14,290 nucleotides of DNA from Cellulomonas sp. (GCA_031178805.1 JAPSIJ010000026.1:1-14290); one strand, 5' to 3'; shown: positions 1-6,950, counted from the first letter of the stretch. Notes: generated from the sequence alone by a model not told the origin. Program-made: numbers and translations.

Positions 1-696
1 CGTCTCCGGGGCCGTGGCGAGGCAGTCGCCGGGGACCAGGGCCTCGGTCAGCCGGTACGGGGGCATGGACGTCGTCGCGTCCGCGCCGCCGCCGGGCCAG
101 TCGTCGACGACCTCGGGGCCGGCGGCGGAGGCGTCTGCCGCACCGCCGGGTCCGAGGGGGCGCGCGAGCAGCGGCGCGAGCACCGCGGCGACGACCAGCA
201 GCACCCCGGTCATCACCGCGCCCACCACCACGCCGGCGACCGCCAGCCCGTGGCCCTGCGCGCGGGTGCGCCGGATCCGCCGCAGCGCCGCGATGCCCAG
301 CCCCAGGCCCACGGGACCGGTGAGGCCGGCGGTCAGGACGCCGGCGCCGCTCACGGCGAGGGAGGCCACGGCCAGGCCGTCGGTCGGCACCGTGGGCGGC
401 GGCGACCAGCCGGGCGGGACCGGGGCGCCGGGGTGGCCCCACGGCGGCGGCGGCGCGGGGTACCCGGCCCGCTGCGCCGGGGACGCGCCCGGCTGCCCCG
501 GGTACGCGCCCGGCTGCCCTGGGGACGCGCCCGGCTGCCCTGGGGACGCGCCCGGGTGCGCCGGGTGCGCGCCCGGCTGCCCCGGGTACGCGCCCGGCTG
601 CCCCGGGTGCTGCCCCGGGTACCCACCCACCTGCGGCGGGTGCTGCGCCGGGTACGGCGGCACGGGCGCGCCGGAGCCCGGGTCCTGCGTCGTCAT
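1..696 (-). CDS. DUF4190-type membrane protein with Pro/Gly/Tyr heptad-repeat N-terminus (3' end outside window)
   Basis: This is the first 232 codons of a gene that runs off the window's left edge. Residues 1-105 are low-complexity and rich in P, G, Q, A and Y, with six consecutive heptads of the GQPGAYP type at residues 32-73. Two hydrophobic segments follow (about 106-137 and 149-175), separated by a basic loop (RRIRRTRAQG). This is the usual layout of DUF4190 proteins: cytoplasmic Pro-rich tail and two membrane helices. After the second helix comes an Ala/Gly/Asp-rich stretch, then LVPGDCLATAPET. That sequence resembles the opening of the septum-formation domain often found after DUF4190 in actinobacteria, but the domain itself lies outside. 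Function is unknown; an envelope role is inference. The ATG at 696 sits 6 nt after a TAGGTT box, which supports this start and a leaderless mRNA. Confidence 0.8.
   Translation of the reverse strand, partial: MTTQDPGSGAPVPPYPAQHPPQVGGYPGQHPGQPGAYPGQPGAHPAHPGASPGQPGASPGQPGAYPGQPGASPAQRAGYPAPPPPWGHPGAPVPPGWSPPPTVPTDGLAVASLAVSGAGVLTAGLTGPVGLGLGIAALRRIRRTRAQGHGLAVAGVVVGAVMTGVLLVVAAVLAPLLARPLGPGGAADASAAGPEVVDDWPGGGADATTSMPPYRLTEALVPGDCLATAPET
478..603 (-). repeat. Six in-frame 21-bp tandem repeats encoding Gly/Pro-rich heptads
   Basis: Six 21-bp units encode residues 32-73 of the DUF4190-type protein: GQPGAYP, GQPGAHP, AHPGASP, GQPGASP, GQPGAYP, GQPGASP. Copies at 504-524 and 525-545 are identical and share a CCA proline codon (TGG on the plus strand), whereas almost all other prolines here use CCG or CCC. 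That points to a recent duplication of one unit. The array is likely to vary in length between strains. Confidence 0.85.
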
Positions 697-702
697 GCGC
701 AG

Positions 703-708
703 AACCTA
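703..708 (-). promoter_or_regulatory. Putative leaderless -10 box of the DUF4190-type gene
   Basis: On the minus strand this reads TAGGTT and is separated from the ATG at 696 by only 6 nt, with no Shine-Dalgarno sequence between. TANNNT at this distance is the typical actinobacterial arrangement in which transcription begins at the start codon. Confidence 0.55.
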
Positions 709-714
709 GCGGAG

Positions 715-734
715 CGGGCCCCGCCGCAGGCCCG
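715..734 (-). terminator. Weak GC hairpin downstream of xth
   Basis: CGGGCC and GGCCCG form 6-bp arms around an 8-nt loop in the 65-bp gap between xth and the downstream DUF4190-type gene. There is no T-tract. It may end xth transcription, but the stem is short and in this base composition could arise by chance. Confidence 0.25.
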
Positions 735-761
735 TCCCGGCGCGGTTCCCCCGGACGGCGC

Positions 762-1559
762 CTACGCGGCGTCCGCGATGTCGAGCACCACGGGGACGTG
801 GTCGGACGGCGCCTTGCCCTTGCGCTCGTTCCGCTCGATCGTCACCCCGGTCACCCGCACGGCGAGCGCGGGGGAGGCCCAGGTGAAGTCGATCCGCATG
901 CCCTCGTTCCGGGGGAACCGGAGCTGCTGGTAGTCCCAGTAGGTGTAGGTGTGCTCCGCGGGGACGTGCTCGCGGGAGACCTCGGTGTAGCCCGCCTCGG
1001 CGAACGCCGCGAAGGCGTCCCGCTCCGCCGGGGTGACGTGGGTGCGCCCGGCGAACTTCTCGATGTCCCACACGTCCGTGTCCAGCGGGGCGACGTTCCA
1101 GTCGCCGACCAGCGCGACGGGCAGCGCGGGGTCCTCCTCCAGCCACCGGCCGGCCTCCTGCCGCAGGGCCGCCAGCCAGCGCAGCTTGTACTCCAGGTGC
1201 GGGTCGCCGACCTCGCGGCCGTTCGGCACGTACAGGCTCCACACCCGCACGCCGCCGCAGCTCGCGCCCAGGGCGCGGGCCTCGGTCACCGGGTCCTCGC
1301 CCCACCCGGGCTGGCCGGCGAACGCGTGCTCGACGTCGTGGATGCCGACCCGGGAGGCGATGGCCACGCCGTTCCACTGGCTGAACCCGCTGGTGACGAC
1401 CTCGTAGCCGGCGGCCTCGAACGCCTCGCGCGGGAACTGCTCGTCCTTGCACTTCGTCTCCTGCATCGCCAGCACGTCGGTGCCGGACCGCTCCAGGAAG
1501 GCGACGACCCGGTCGACCCGGGTGCGGATGGAGTTGACGTTCCACGTGGCGAGGCGCAT
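762..1559 (-). CDS. xth: Exodeoxyribonuclease III (AP endonuclease family)
   Basis: The 265-aa protein matches the length and all signature motifs of the Xth/ExoA branch of the endonuclease/exonuclease/phosphatase superfamily. WNVNSIR lies at 6-12, QETKC at 33-37 (metal ligand E34), LYVPNG with Y110, GDWNVAP with D153 and N155, D224 in RIDFTW, and the C-terminal SDH (252-254) with the catalytic histidine. The family cleaves DNA 5' of abasic sites and has 3'-5' exonuclease and 3'-phosphatase activity in base excision repair. The ATG at 1559 begins the conserved MRLATWNVN N-terminus and lies 7 nt after a TAGGTT box. The open frame continues much further upstream, but that part overlaps the divergent SDR gene and is not conserved-looking. 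The gene is monocistronic or reads into the DUF4190-type gene, which has its own promoter. Confidence 0.95.
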   Translation of the reverse strand: MRLATWNVNSIRTRVDRVVAFLERSGTDVLAMQETKCKDEQFPREAFEAAGYEVVTSGFSQWNGVAIASRVGIHDVEHAFAGQPGWGEDPVTEARALGASCGGVRVWSLYVPNGREVGDPHLEYKLRWLAALRQEAGRWLEEDPALPVALVGDWNVAPLDTDVWDIEKFAGRTHVTPAERDAFAAFAEAGYTEVSREHVPAEHTYTYWDYQQLRFPRNEGMRIDFTWASPALAVRVTGVTIERNERKGKAPSDHVPVVLDIADAA

Positions 1560-1566
1560 GAGGGGC

Positions 1567-1572
1567 AACCTA
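1567..1572 (-). promoter_or_regulatory. Putative leaderless -10 box of xth
   Basis: The minus strand reads TAGGTT, then 7 nt, then the ATG at 1559. No Shine-Dalgarno sequence precedes the start. It is the same hexamer as in front of the DUF4190-type gene. Confidence 0.55.
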
Positions 1573-1649
1573 CCGGCCCGCCCCGACACCCCCGCACCCC
1601 GCGGGCGACCCGCCGGGCGGCCGCGTCGCGGCGACGTCCCCCCGCTCCG

Positions 1650-1655
1650 TAGGGT
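1650..1655 (+). promoter_or_regulatory. Putative leaderless -10 box of the SDR gene
   Basis: TAGGGT is followed by GGCGGC (6 nt) and then the ATG at 1662. There is no purine-rich ribosome binding site in position. This box and that of xth face away from each other across the 102-bp divergent gap 1560-1661. Confidence 0.55.
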
Positions 1656-1661
1656 GGCGGC

Positions 1662-2423
1662 ATGGGAACCGCACTCATCACCGGGGCCAGCGCCGGACTG
1701 GGGCTGGAGTTCGCCTGGCAGCTCGCCACGGCCCGGCACGACGTCGTCCTGGTGGCCCGGGACGCCGAGCGCCTGGAGCGGCTCGCCGCGCAGCTGCGGG
1801 CCGCCGCCGGCGTGCACGCCGAGGTCCTCGCCGCCGACCTGACCGACCGGGACGACCTGGAGCGGGTCGCCGACCGGCTGCGCGCCACGGAGCGGCCCGT
1901 CGGCCTGCTGGTGAACAACGCCGGCCTCGGGCTCGGGCAGCGGTTCGTGGGCGGGGACCTCGCCCGCGAGGAGGCCGCGCTCGACCTGATGGTCCGGTCG
2001 GTGCTGGTGCTGTCGCACGCCGCCGCCGGCGCGATGGTCGAGCGGGGCCGGGGGGCCGTGCTGAACGTCGCCTCCGTCGCCGCGCTGATGGCGTCCGGCA
2101 CCTACTCGGCGCACAAGGCGTGGGTGCGGACGTTCACCGAGGGGCTGGCCGTGGAGCTCGCCGGCACCGGCGTCACCGCGACCGTCGTCTCGCCGGGGCT
2201 CACCCACACCGAGTTCCACGAGCGCGCGGGCATGCACAAGGCGGAGCGCTACCCCGAGATCGCGTGGCTCGGCGCCGACCGGGTGGTCGCCGCGGCGCTC
2301 GCGGACGTCCGCCGGGGCGTGGTGCTGTCCACGCCGAGCCTGCGCTACCGGGTCGCGTCGGGGCTGCTGCGCGCCATGCCGCGCACCGCCGTCCGCCGGC
2401 TCGGCGAGATCCGCCCGGACTGA
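1662..2423 (+). CDS. Short-chain dehydrogenase/reductase (SDR), classical type
   Basis: This is a 253-aa classical SDR. The nucleotide-binding motif TGASAGLG spans 7-14. R33 after the second beta-strand (LVARD) suggests a preference for NADP(H). D59 is the adenine-contact Asp, NNAG lies at 85-88, and the catalytic residues are S138 and YSAHK (Y148, K152). VSPGLTHTEF follows the active site, as in ketoreductases and short-chain oxidoreductases of the YqjQ/DltE-like group. The C-terminal 70 residues, which set substrate specificity, are not diagnostic, so the substrate is unknown. The start is fixed by the Rossmann motif beginning at residue 7 and by a TANNNT box 6 nt upstream. pyrE follows 43 bp downstream with its own box, so co-transcription is possible but not required. 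Confidence 0.9.
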   Translation: MGTALITGASAGLGLEFAWQLATARHDVVLVARDAERLERLAAQLRAAAGVHAEVLAADLTDRDDLERVADRLRATERPVGLLVNNAGLGLGQRFVGGDLAREEAALDLMVRSVLVLSHAAAGAMVERGRGAVLNVASVAALMASGTYSAHKAWVRTFTEGLAVELAGTGVTATVVSPGLTHTEFHERAGMHKAERYPEIAWLGADRVVAAALADVRRGVVLSTPSLRYRVASGLLRAMPRTAVRRLGEIRPD

Positions 2424-2453
2424 CCGCCGCACCGCCGGCGGCGCGGCGCTCGC

Positions 2454-2459
2454 TACCCT
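2454..2459 (+). promoter_or_regulatory. Putative leaderless -10 box of pyrE
   Basis: TACCCT is followed by 7 nt (GGCGGGC) and the GTG at 2467. It lies in the 43-bp gap after the SDR gene, so pyrE can be transcribed independently. Confidence 0.5.
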
Positions 2460-2466
2460 GGCGGGC

Positions 2467-3045
2467 GTGACGAACTCCCCGATGTCCCCGACCCCCCGCG
2501 AGCAGCTGCGCGACCTGATCGTCGAGCTCGCCGTCGTGCGCGGCCGGGTCACCCTGTCGTCCGGCCGCGAGGCCGACTACTACGTCGACCTGCGCCGCGT
2601 GACGCTGCACCACCGCGCGGCCCCGCTGATCGGCCACGTGCTGCTGGACCGGCTCGAGGAGGTCGGCCTGGGCACCGCCGAGGTGGAGGCCGTCGGCGGG
2701 CTCACGCTGGGCGCCGACCCGGTCGCCACCGCGCTGCTGCACGCCGCCGCCTCCCGCGGCCAGGACCTCGACGCGTTCGTGGTCCGCAAGGAGGCGAAGG
2801 CGCACGGCATGCAGCGGCGGATCGAGGGCCCGGACATCGCGGGGCGCCCGGTCGTCGTGCTGGAGGACACCTCCACCACCGGCGCCTCGCCGATCGCCGC
2901 CGTCGAGGCCGCCCGCGAGGCCGGCGCCGACGTCCGCGGCGTCGCCGTCATCGTCGACCGGGCCACCGGCGCCCGCGAGAAGATCGAGGCGCTCGGCGTG
3001 CCGTACCACTACCTGTTCGACCTGACCGACCTCGGCCTGGCCTGA
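2467..3045 (+). CDS. pyrE: Orotate phosphoribosyltransferase
   Basis: The 192-aa protein catalyses orotate + PRPP to orotidine 5'-monophosphate, the fifth step of UMP synthesis, in the cytosol. The PRPP-binding signature VVVLEDTSTTGAS occupies 129-141 with the acidic pair E133/D134. The conserved loop RKEAKAHG (107-114) supplies Lys and His residues near the pyrophosphate. LSSGREADYYVDLR (30-43) and GGLTLGADPVA (77-87) are typical of the short actinobacterial PyrE, which is a type I phosphoribosyltransferase without a fused decarboxylase. The GTG at 2467 is chosen because it lies 7 nt after TACCCT. An in-frame ATG five codons later is possible but lacks a signal. No other pyr gene is present. 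An SDR upstream and an SpoU-type methyltransferase nearby are usual neighbours in actinobacteria. Confidence 0.94.
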   Translation: MTNSPMSPTPREQLRDLIVELAVVRGRVTLSSGREADYYVDLRRVTLHHRAAPLIGHVLLDRLEEVGLGTAEVEAVGGLTLGADPVATALLHAAASRGQDLDAFVVRKEAKAHGMQRRIEGPDIAGRPVVVLEDTSTTGASPIAAVEAAREAGADVRGVAVIVDRATGAREKIEALGVPYHYLFDLTDLGLA

Positions 3046-3078
3046 CCTGGGCCCGGCCTGACCCCGGCCCGGCCTGAC
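3039..3078 (+). repeat. 16-bp direct repeats across the pyrE stop codon
   Basis: Units beginning GGCCTGACC start at 3039, 3055 and 3071 (two full 16-mers, GGCCTGACCTGGGCCC and GGCCTGACCCCGGCCC, plus a partial third). Each carries a TGA; the first is the pyrE stop (3043-3045) and the others are out of frame with it because the period is 16. The array fills most of the 57-bp convergent gap between pyrE and the HAD gene and can fold into GGCC-rich hairpins. Confidence 0.7.
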
Positions 3079-3102
3079 GAGGACGGTCGCCCCGCGGCGG
3101 GC

Positions 3103-3906
3103 TCAGCCCGCGGCGGCGGCCCACTCCGGGACGCGCGGCACCAGGTCGGCGATCGAGTCCAGCACCTGCGTCGGCCGGAACGGGTAGCGGGCGACGTCCT
3201 CGGCCCGGGTCGACCCGGTGAGCACCAGGAACGTGCGCAGGCCCGCCTCGATGCCCGCCACCACGTCGGTGTCCATCCGGTCGCCGATCATCGCGGTCGT
3301 CTCGGAGTGCGCGTCGATCCGGTTCAGCGCCGACCGGATCATCATCGGGTTCGGCTTGCCGACGAAGTACGGCTGCCGGCCGGTGGCGGCGGTGATCATC
3401 GCCGCCACCGCGCCGGTCGCCGGCAGGTCGCCCTCCGCGCTCGGCCCGGTCACGTCGGGGTTGGTGGCGATGAAGCGCGCGCCGCCCTGCACCAGCCGGA
3501 TCGCCCGGGTGATCGCCTCGAACGAGTACGTGCGCGTCTCGCCCAGCACCACGAAGTCCGGGTCCGCGGAGGTCAGCGTGTACCCGGCCTCGTACAGCGC
3601 GGTGGTCAGCCCCGCCTCGCCGATCACGTAGGCCGACCCGCCGGGCTCCTGGTCCGACAGGAACTGCGCCGTCGCCAGCGCCGAGGTCCACAGCGACTCC
3701 TCGGCCAGCTCGATGCCCGAGGCGGCGAGCCGGGCGCGCAGGTCCCGGGGCGTGAAGATCGAGTTGTTCGTCAGCACGAGGAACGGGTGGTCGCCGTCGC
3801 GTAGCGCCCGCACGAACTCCGGCGCGCCGGGCAGGGCGACGCCCTCGTGCACCAGCACGCCGTCCATGTCGGACAGCCACGAGGTGACGGGCCGGGCGCC
3901 GGTCAC
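3103..3906 (-). CDS. HAD-IIA family (NagD-like) phosphatase
   Basis: The 267-aa protein has the four HAD motifs. Motif I is SDMDGVLV with nucleophile D13 and general acid D15. Motif II is LTNNS (T46), motif III is GKPNP (K184), and motif IV is GDRMDTD (D209, D214). The large alpha/beta cap between motifs II and III (about residues 70-180) is the C2a type that defines the HAD-IIA (NagD/phosphoglycolate phosphatase/PNPase) group. Substrates in this group are small phosphomonoesters such as nucleotides or sugar phosphates; this one cannot be named from sequence. The GTG at 3906 overlaps the dedA stop in a GTGA, so translation is probably coupled and the two form an operon. This start places motif I at residue 12, as is normal. 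The open frame continues upstream but only antisense-free of signal within dedA. Confidence 0.88.
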   Translation of the reverse strand: MTGARPVTSWLSDMDGVLVHEGVALPGAPEFVRALRDGDHPFLVLTNNSIFTPRDLRARLAASGIELAEESLWTSALATAQFLSDQEPGGSAYVIGEAGLTTALYEAGYTLTSADPDFVVLGETRTYSFEAITRAIRLVQGGARFIATNPDVTGPSAEGDLPATGAVAAMITAATGRQPYFVGKPNPMMIRSALNRIDAHSETTAMIGDRMDTDVVAGIEAGLRTFLVLTGSTRAEDVARYPFRPTQVLDSIADLVPRVPEWAAAAG

Positions 3907-4652
3907 TGCTCGAACGCCTTCCGCTCGACGGCGGCGCGCTCGGCCGGCTCGTCGTAGCGCTCGTCGCGGGCGGCGGCACCCCGCTGCGCCGCACGGCGGC
4001 CGCGCCACAGCTCGATCGCGACGGGCACCACCGAGACGAGCACGATCAGCACGGCGAGGGCCTCGATGTTCTCCCGGACGAACGTGATGGTGCCGAGCAG
4101 GTAGCCCAGCACGGTCACCCCGACGCCCCACAGCAGCGCGCCGATGACGTTGTACGAGACGAACGTCCGGTACCGCATGCCCCCGACGCCCGCGGCGACC
4201 GGCGCGTACGTCCGCACGATCGGCACGAACCGGGCCAGGATCACCGTCCGGCCGCCGTACTTGTCGAAGTACGCGTAGGTCTGGTCGATGTACTGCTGCT
4301 TGAAGATCCGCGAGTCCGGCCGGTTGAACAGCCGGGGGCCGGCCTTGTGCCCGATGAAGTAGGCCACCTGGTCGCCGAGGAACGCGGCGAGGAACAGCAG
4401 CACGCACAGCAGCCACAGCGGGAAGTCCAGCGCGTCCTGCGCCACGAGCGCCCCGGCCGTGAACAGCAGCGAGTCGCCGGGCAGCAGCGGGAACAGCAGC
4501 CCCGTCTCGATGAACACCACCAGCACGATGCCGATCAGCGCGTACGAGCCGAACGACGAGATCAGGTGCTCGGCGTCGAGCCAGTCGGGCAGCAGGGCCG
4601 GCTGCACGCCGACCGCGGGGACCAGGGCCGCGAATGCGGACGTAGCGGGCAT
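3903..4652 (-). CDS. DedA family membrane protein (SNARE-associated/VTT domain)
   Basis: This 249-aa polytopic membrane protein carries the DedA signatures. FIETGLLFPLLPGDSLL spans 47-63 with acidic residues E49 and D60. LGDQVAYFIGHKAG spans 92-105. ARFVPIVRTYAPVAAG spans 140-155 with R141 and R147, the re-entrant-loop arginines known to be essential in E. coli homologues. Hydrophobic stretches lie at about 36-70, 79-101, 150-190 and 198-215. The C-terminal 35 residues are charged and presumably cytoplasmic. Some DedA proteins (UptA) return undecaprenyl phosphate across the membrane and others affect membrane-potential and drug tolerance; which applies here is unknown. The start ATG is 7 nt from TACCCT on the minus strand. 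The gene is co-oriented and overlapping with the HAD phosphatase, so a joint role in phosphate-ester or lipid-carrier recycling is conceivable but unproven. Confidence 0.92.
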   Translation of the reverse strand: MPATSAFAALVPAVGVQPALLPDWLDAEHLISSFGSYALIGIVLVVFIETGLLFPLLPGDSLLFTAGALVAQDALDFPLWLLCVLLFLAAFLGDQVAYFIGHKAGPRLFNRPDSRIFKQQYIDQTYAYFDKYGGRTVILARFVPIVRTYAPVAAGVGGMRYRTFVSYNVIGALLWGVGVTVLGYLLGTITFVRENIEALAVLIVLVSVVPVAIELWRGRRAAQRGAAARDERYDEPAERAAVERKAFEQ

Positions 4653-4659
4653 GGGGACC

Positions 4660-4665
4660 AGGGTA
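4660..4665 (-). promoter_or_regulatory. Putative leaderless -10 box of dedA
   Basis: The minus strand reads TACCCT, then 7 nt, then the ATG at 4652. It lies inside the 41-bp divergent gap shared with the methyltransferase gene. Confidence 0.55.
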
Positions 4666-4680
4666 CGGGGGCCCGTGCGC

Positions 4681-4686
4681 GAGGAT
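4681..4686 (+). promoter_or_regulatory. Putative leaderless -10 box of the methyltransferase gene (weak match)
   Basis: GAGGAT lies 7 nt before the GTG at 4694. It departs from TANNNT at its first base but keeps the A at position 2, the final T and the spacing seen at neighbouring genes. The GAGG could alternatively act as a Shine-Dalgarno sequence 9 nt from the GTG. Confidence 0.35.
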
Positions 4687-4693
4687 GGCGGAC

Positions 4694-5335
4694 GTGACCG
4701 ACGACGCCGAGGCCCCGGAGGTCGGGGTCGGCCCCTGGCCCGGCGGCCCGGGCGCGTGGCCGGACGACCCGCGCTACGACCCCGAGCTGCTCGCCCACGG
4801 CGACCGCCGCAACGTCGCCGACCGCTACCGGTACTGGACCGTCGACGCCGTGGTCGCGGACCTGGACACCCGGCGGCACCCGTTCCACGTGGCGATCGAG
4901 AACTGGGCGCACGACCTCAACATCGGCTCCGTGGTGCGCACCGCCAACGCGTTCAACGCCGCCGGCGTGCACGTCGTGGGCCGCCGCCGGTGGAACCGGC
5001 GCGGCGCGATGGTCACCGACCGCTACCTGCACGTGCACCACCACCCGGAGGTCGCCGACCTCCTGGCCTGGGCGGCGGGCGCGGGCCTGCCCGTGATCGG
5101 CATCGACAACGTCCCCGGCTCGGTGCCGCTCGACACGTACCCGCTGCCCGCCGCGTGCGTGCTGCTGTTCGGCCAGGAGTCCACCGGGCTGACCCCGGCG
5201 GCGCGCGCGGCCGCCGAGGCGGTGCTGCACATCGACCAGTACGGCTCCACGCGGTCGATCAACGCCGGCGCGGCCGCGGCGATCGCGATGCACGCCTGGG
5301 CCGTGCGGCACGCCGGGCCGCCGCCGGGGCCCTGA
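4694..5335 (+). CDS. TrmH/SpoU family (SPOUT) RNA 2'-O-methyltransferase
   Basis: The 213-aa protein has the three SPOUT/TrmH motifs. Motif 1 is NIGSVVRTANAF (N76, G78, R82; the Arg is the catalytic residue in TrmH). Motif 2 is LLFGQESTGLTP (G160, E162, G165). Motif 3 is GSTRSINAGAAAAIAMHAW from G184, forming the trefoil knot that binds S-adenosylmethionine. The first 45 residues are an acidic, Pro/Gly/Trp-rich extension of unknown role. The target could be a tRNA or rRNA ribose and cannot be told from sequence. An ATG at 4685 is in frame three codons upstream. I prefer the GTG at 4694 because of the box and spacing before it; the difference is three residues. The gene is divergent from dedA and convergent with the M20 peptidase, which ends only 11 nt away. 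Confidence 0.9.
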   Translation: MTDDAEAPEVGVGPWPGGPGAWPDDPRYDPELLAHGDRRNVADRYRYWTVDAVVADLDTRRHPFHVAIENWAHDLNIGSVVRTANAFNAAGVHVVGRRRWNRRGAMVTDRYLHVHHHPEVADLLAWAAGAGLPVIGIDNVPGSVPLDTYPLPAACVLLFGQESTGLTPAARAAAEAVLHIDQYGSTRSINAGAAAAIAMHAWAVRHAGPPPGP

Positions 5336-5346
5336 CCGCGGCGGCG

Positions 5347-6756
5347 TCAGCCCGCGTCGCCCAGGCGGCCCCAGAACGACGCCAGCGTCGCCGTCCCGGC
5401 GTGCAGCAGGTCGACCCGCACGCTCTCGTCGCTGTCGTGCCAGTGGTCCTCCGGCAGCCCCGTGCCGAAGAACAGCACCGGCGCCCCGGTCACGTCGTGC
5501 AGCAGCGAGGCGGGCGAGCCGCCGGCGTTGCGCATCTGCCCGACCTCGTCGACGCGCCAGCCGTCCGCCATCGCCGCGCGCAGCGCCGCCAGGGCCGGGA
5601 CGTCGTCGGGCGTGCGGTACGGCTCCTGCGTGCTCTCCATCGGGATCTCGAGCGTCCAGTCCACGTGGTCGCCGATCCGCTCCTTCACCCACGACCGCAG
5701 CTGGTCCGCGACGCGGGGGATGCTCTGGCCCGGCACCGTGCGGATGCTCAGGTCGGCGCGCGCCACCGAGGGCACGGCGCCGCGGGTGGGCGGGTCGAAG
5801 TCGCCCGCGACCACCGTGAGCAGCTCGACCGCGGGCCGCAGCCACAGCCGCTCCAGGGTGGACCAGCCGCGCTCGCCGACGATGCGGTGCGTCTCGGACC
5901 GGGCCAGCCAGTCCTCGTCCGAGTACGGCAGCGCGGCGATCCCGGCCCGCTCCTCGTCCGACACCGGCAGGACGTCGTCGTAGAACCCGGGCAGCGTCAC
6001 CCGCCCGTCCTCGTCGTGCAGCTGGCCGAGCAGCGCCGACAGCGCGAGCGCCGGGTTCGGCGCCGGTCCCGACACCGCCCCGCTGTGCACGTCGCGGCCC
6101 GGGCCCACCACCTCCAGCGTCGCGTTGAGCGACCCGCGCAGCCCGAGGCACACGGCGGGCGCGTCGGCGCGCCACAGCATGGTGTCGCTGAGCAGCACCA
6201 CGTCCGCCTGCGTGGCCTCCGGGTGCTCCTCGAGCAGCTGCGCCAGGTGGGTGGACTGCGCCTCCTCCTCGCCCTCGACCAGCAGCCGGATGTTCACCGC
6301 CGGGGCGTCGCGGCCCGTCGCCGCCAGGTGCGCGCGCAGCCCGAACACGTGGCAGAGCACCTGGCCCTTCGCGTCGGAGGTGCCGCGGCCCCAGACCCGG
6401 CCGTCACGGACCACGGGGTCGAACGGGTCGGTCTGGCCCCAGTTCTCCGGCTTGGCCGACCGCACGTCGTGGTGGCTGTACACCAGCACCGTGGGGGCGC
6501 CCGGGGCGGCGAGCCACTCGGCGTACACGGCGGGGGCACCGCCCTCGACCTCCCACAGCTCCACCCGGGGGAACCCGGTGGCCCGCAGCTCGCCGGCCAG
6601 CCAGTTGGCCGACCGCTGCAGCGTCATCTGGTTCTCGGCCACGCCGGCGACGCCGGGGATCCGGGCCCACGCCACCAGGCGGGCGACGAGGTCGTCGAGG
6701 TGCTCGGCGGCGTACGCGTGGATCCGGTCGACCTGGGGGTTCGTCGCGGTGTCGAT
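5347..6756 (-). CDS. M20 family metallopeptidase (dipeptidase type), start codon uncertain
   Basis: This is a cytosolic di-zinc M20 peptidase, about 469 aa. Counting from the ATC at 6756, metal ligands and catalytic residues appear in order: VYSHHDV (H95, D97), GRGTSDAKG (bridging D128), EGEEE (general base E164, metal E165), LLSDT (D191), then VHSG opening the dimerisation domain, and the final HDSDE motif near residue 445. The family usually has GRGxxDDKG; here the second Asp is Ala (A129). It most resembles the dipeptidase group often annotated as 'dipeptidase' in actinobacteria; the substrate is unknown. The N-terminus (IDTATNPQVDRIHAYAAEHL) looks complete, but no ATG, GTG or TTG precedes it in frame until 6966, inside fba. 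The first internal one, GTG 6675, would remove about 27 residues. GGGAG lies 6 nt before the ATC at 6756, so an AUC start is possible. Confidence 0.85.
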   Translation of the reverse strand: MDTATNPQVDRIHAYAAEHLDDLVARLVAWARIPGVAGVAENQMTLQRSANWLAGELRATGFPRVELWEVEGGAPAVYAEWLAAPGAPTVLVYSHHDVRSAKPENWGQTDPFDPVVRDGRVWGRGTSDAKGQVLCHVFGLRAHLAATGRDAPAVNIRLLVEGEEEAQSTHLAQLLEEHPEATQADVVLLSDTMLWRADAPAVCLGLRGSLNATLEVVGPGRDVHSGAVSGPAPNPALALSALLGQLHDEDGRVTLPGFYDDVLPVSDEERAGIAALPYSDEDWLARSETHRIVGERGWSTLERLWLRPAVELLTVVAGDFDPPTRGAVPSVARADLSIRTVPGQSIPRVADQLRSWVKERIGDHVDWTLEIPMESTQEPYRTPDDVPALAALRAAMADGWRVDEVGQMRNAGGSPASLLHDVTGAPVLFFGTGLPEDHWHDSDESVRVDLLHAGTATLASFWGRLGDAG

Positions 6757-6920
6757 GATCTGCTCCCGTCCGGGGGCGGCCGTGGCCGCGCCGACGATCG
6801 GGACGCTGCAACCGGCCCCACCAGGCTCGCACCCGGGACGCGGGCCCGCACCCGGACCGCCCCGGCGTCCGGTGGGCAGGACGTCCCGGACGACCGGTGC
6901 GCCGGACGTGCCAGACTTGG

Positions 6921-6929
6921 TGCGATAGC
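6921..6929 (+). promoter_or_regulatory. Possible extended -10 promoter element of fba
   Basis: TGCGATAGC resembles an extended -10 (TGN followed by an AT-containing hexamer) about 30 nt upstream of the start codon. It would give a short leader containing the pyrimidine tract and the GGAG ribosome binding site. No clear -35 is visible, so this is tentative. Confidence 0.3.
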
Positions 6930-6946
6930 GAACCCTTCTTTTCTTT

Positions 6947-6950
6947 GGAG
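6947..6950 (+). promoter_or_regulatory. Ribosome binding site of fba
   Basis: GGAG lies 8 nt before the ATG at 6959, directly after a U/C-rich tract (CTTCTTTTCTTT). A pyrimidine-rich stretch upstream of the Shine-Dalgarno sequence is a known contact for ribosomal protein S1 and fits a highly expressed glycolytic gene. Confidence 0.65.

Noticed and set aside
1..696. Plus-strand open frames over the heptad repeats encoding Cys/Gly/Pro or Arg-rich repeat proteins
   Set aside because: The minus-strand frame has a promoter-spaced start, a typical two-helix DUF4190 layout and sensible codon use; the repeat alone keeps the other frames open.
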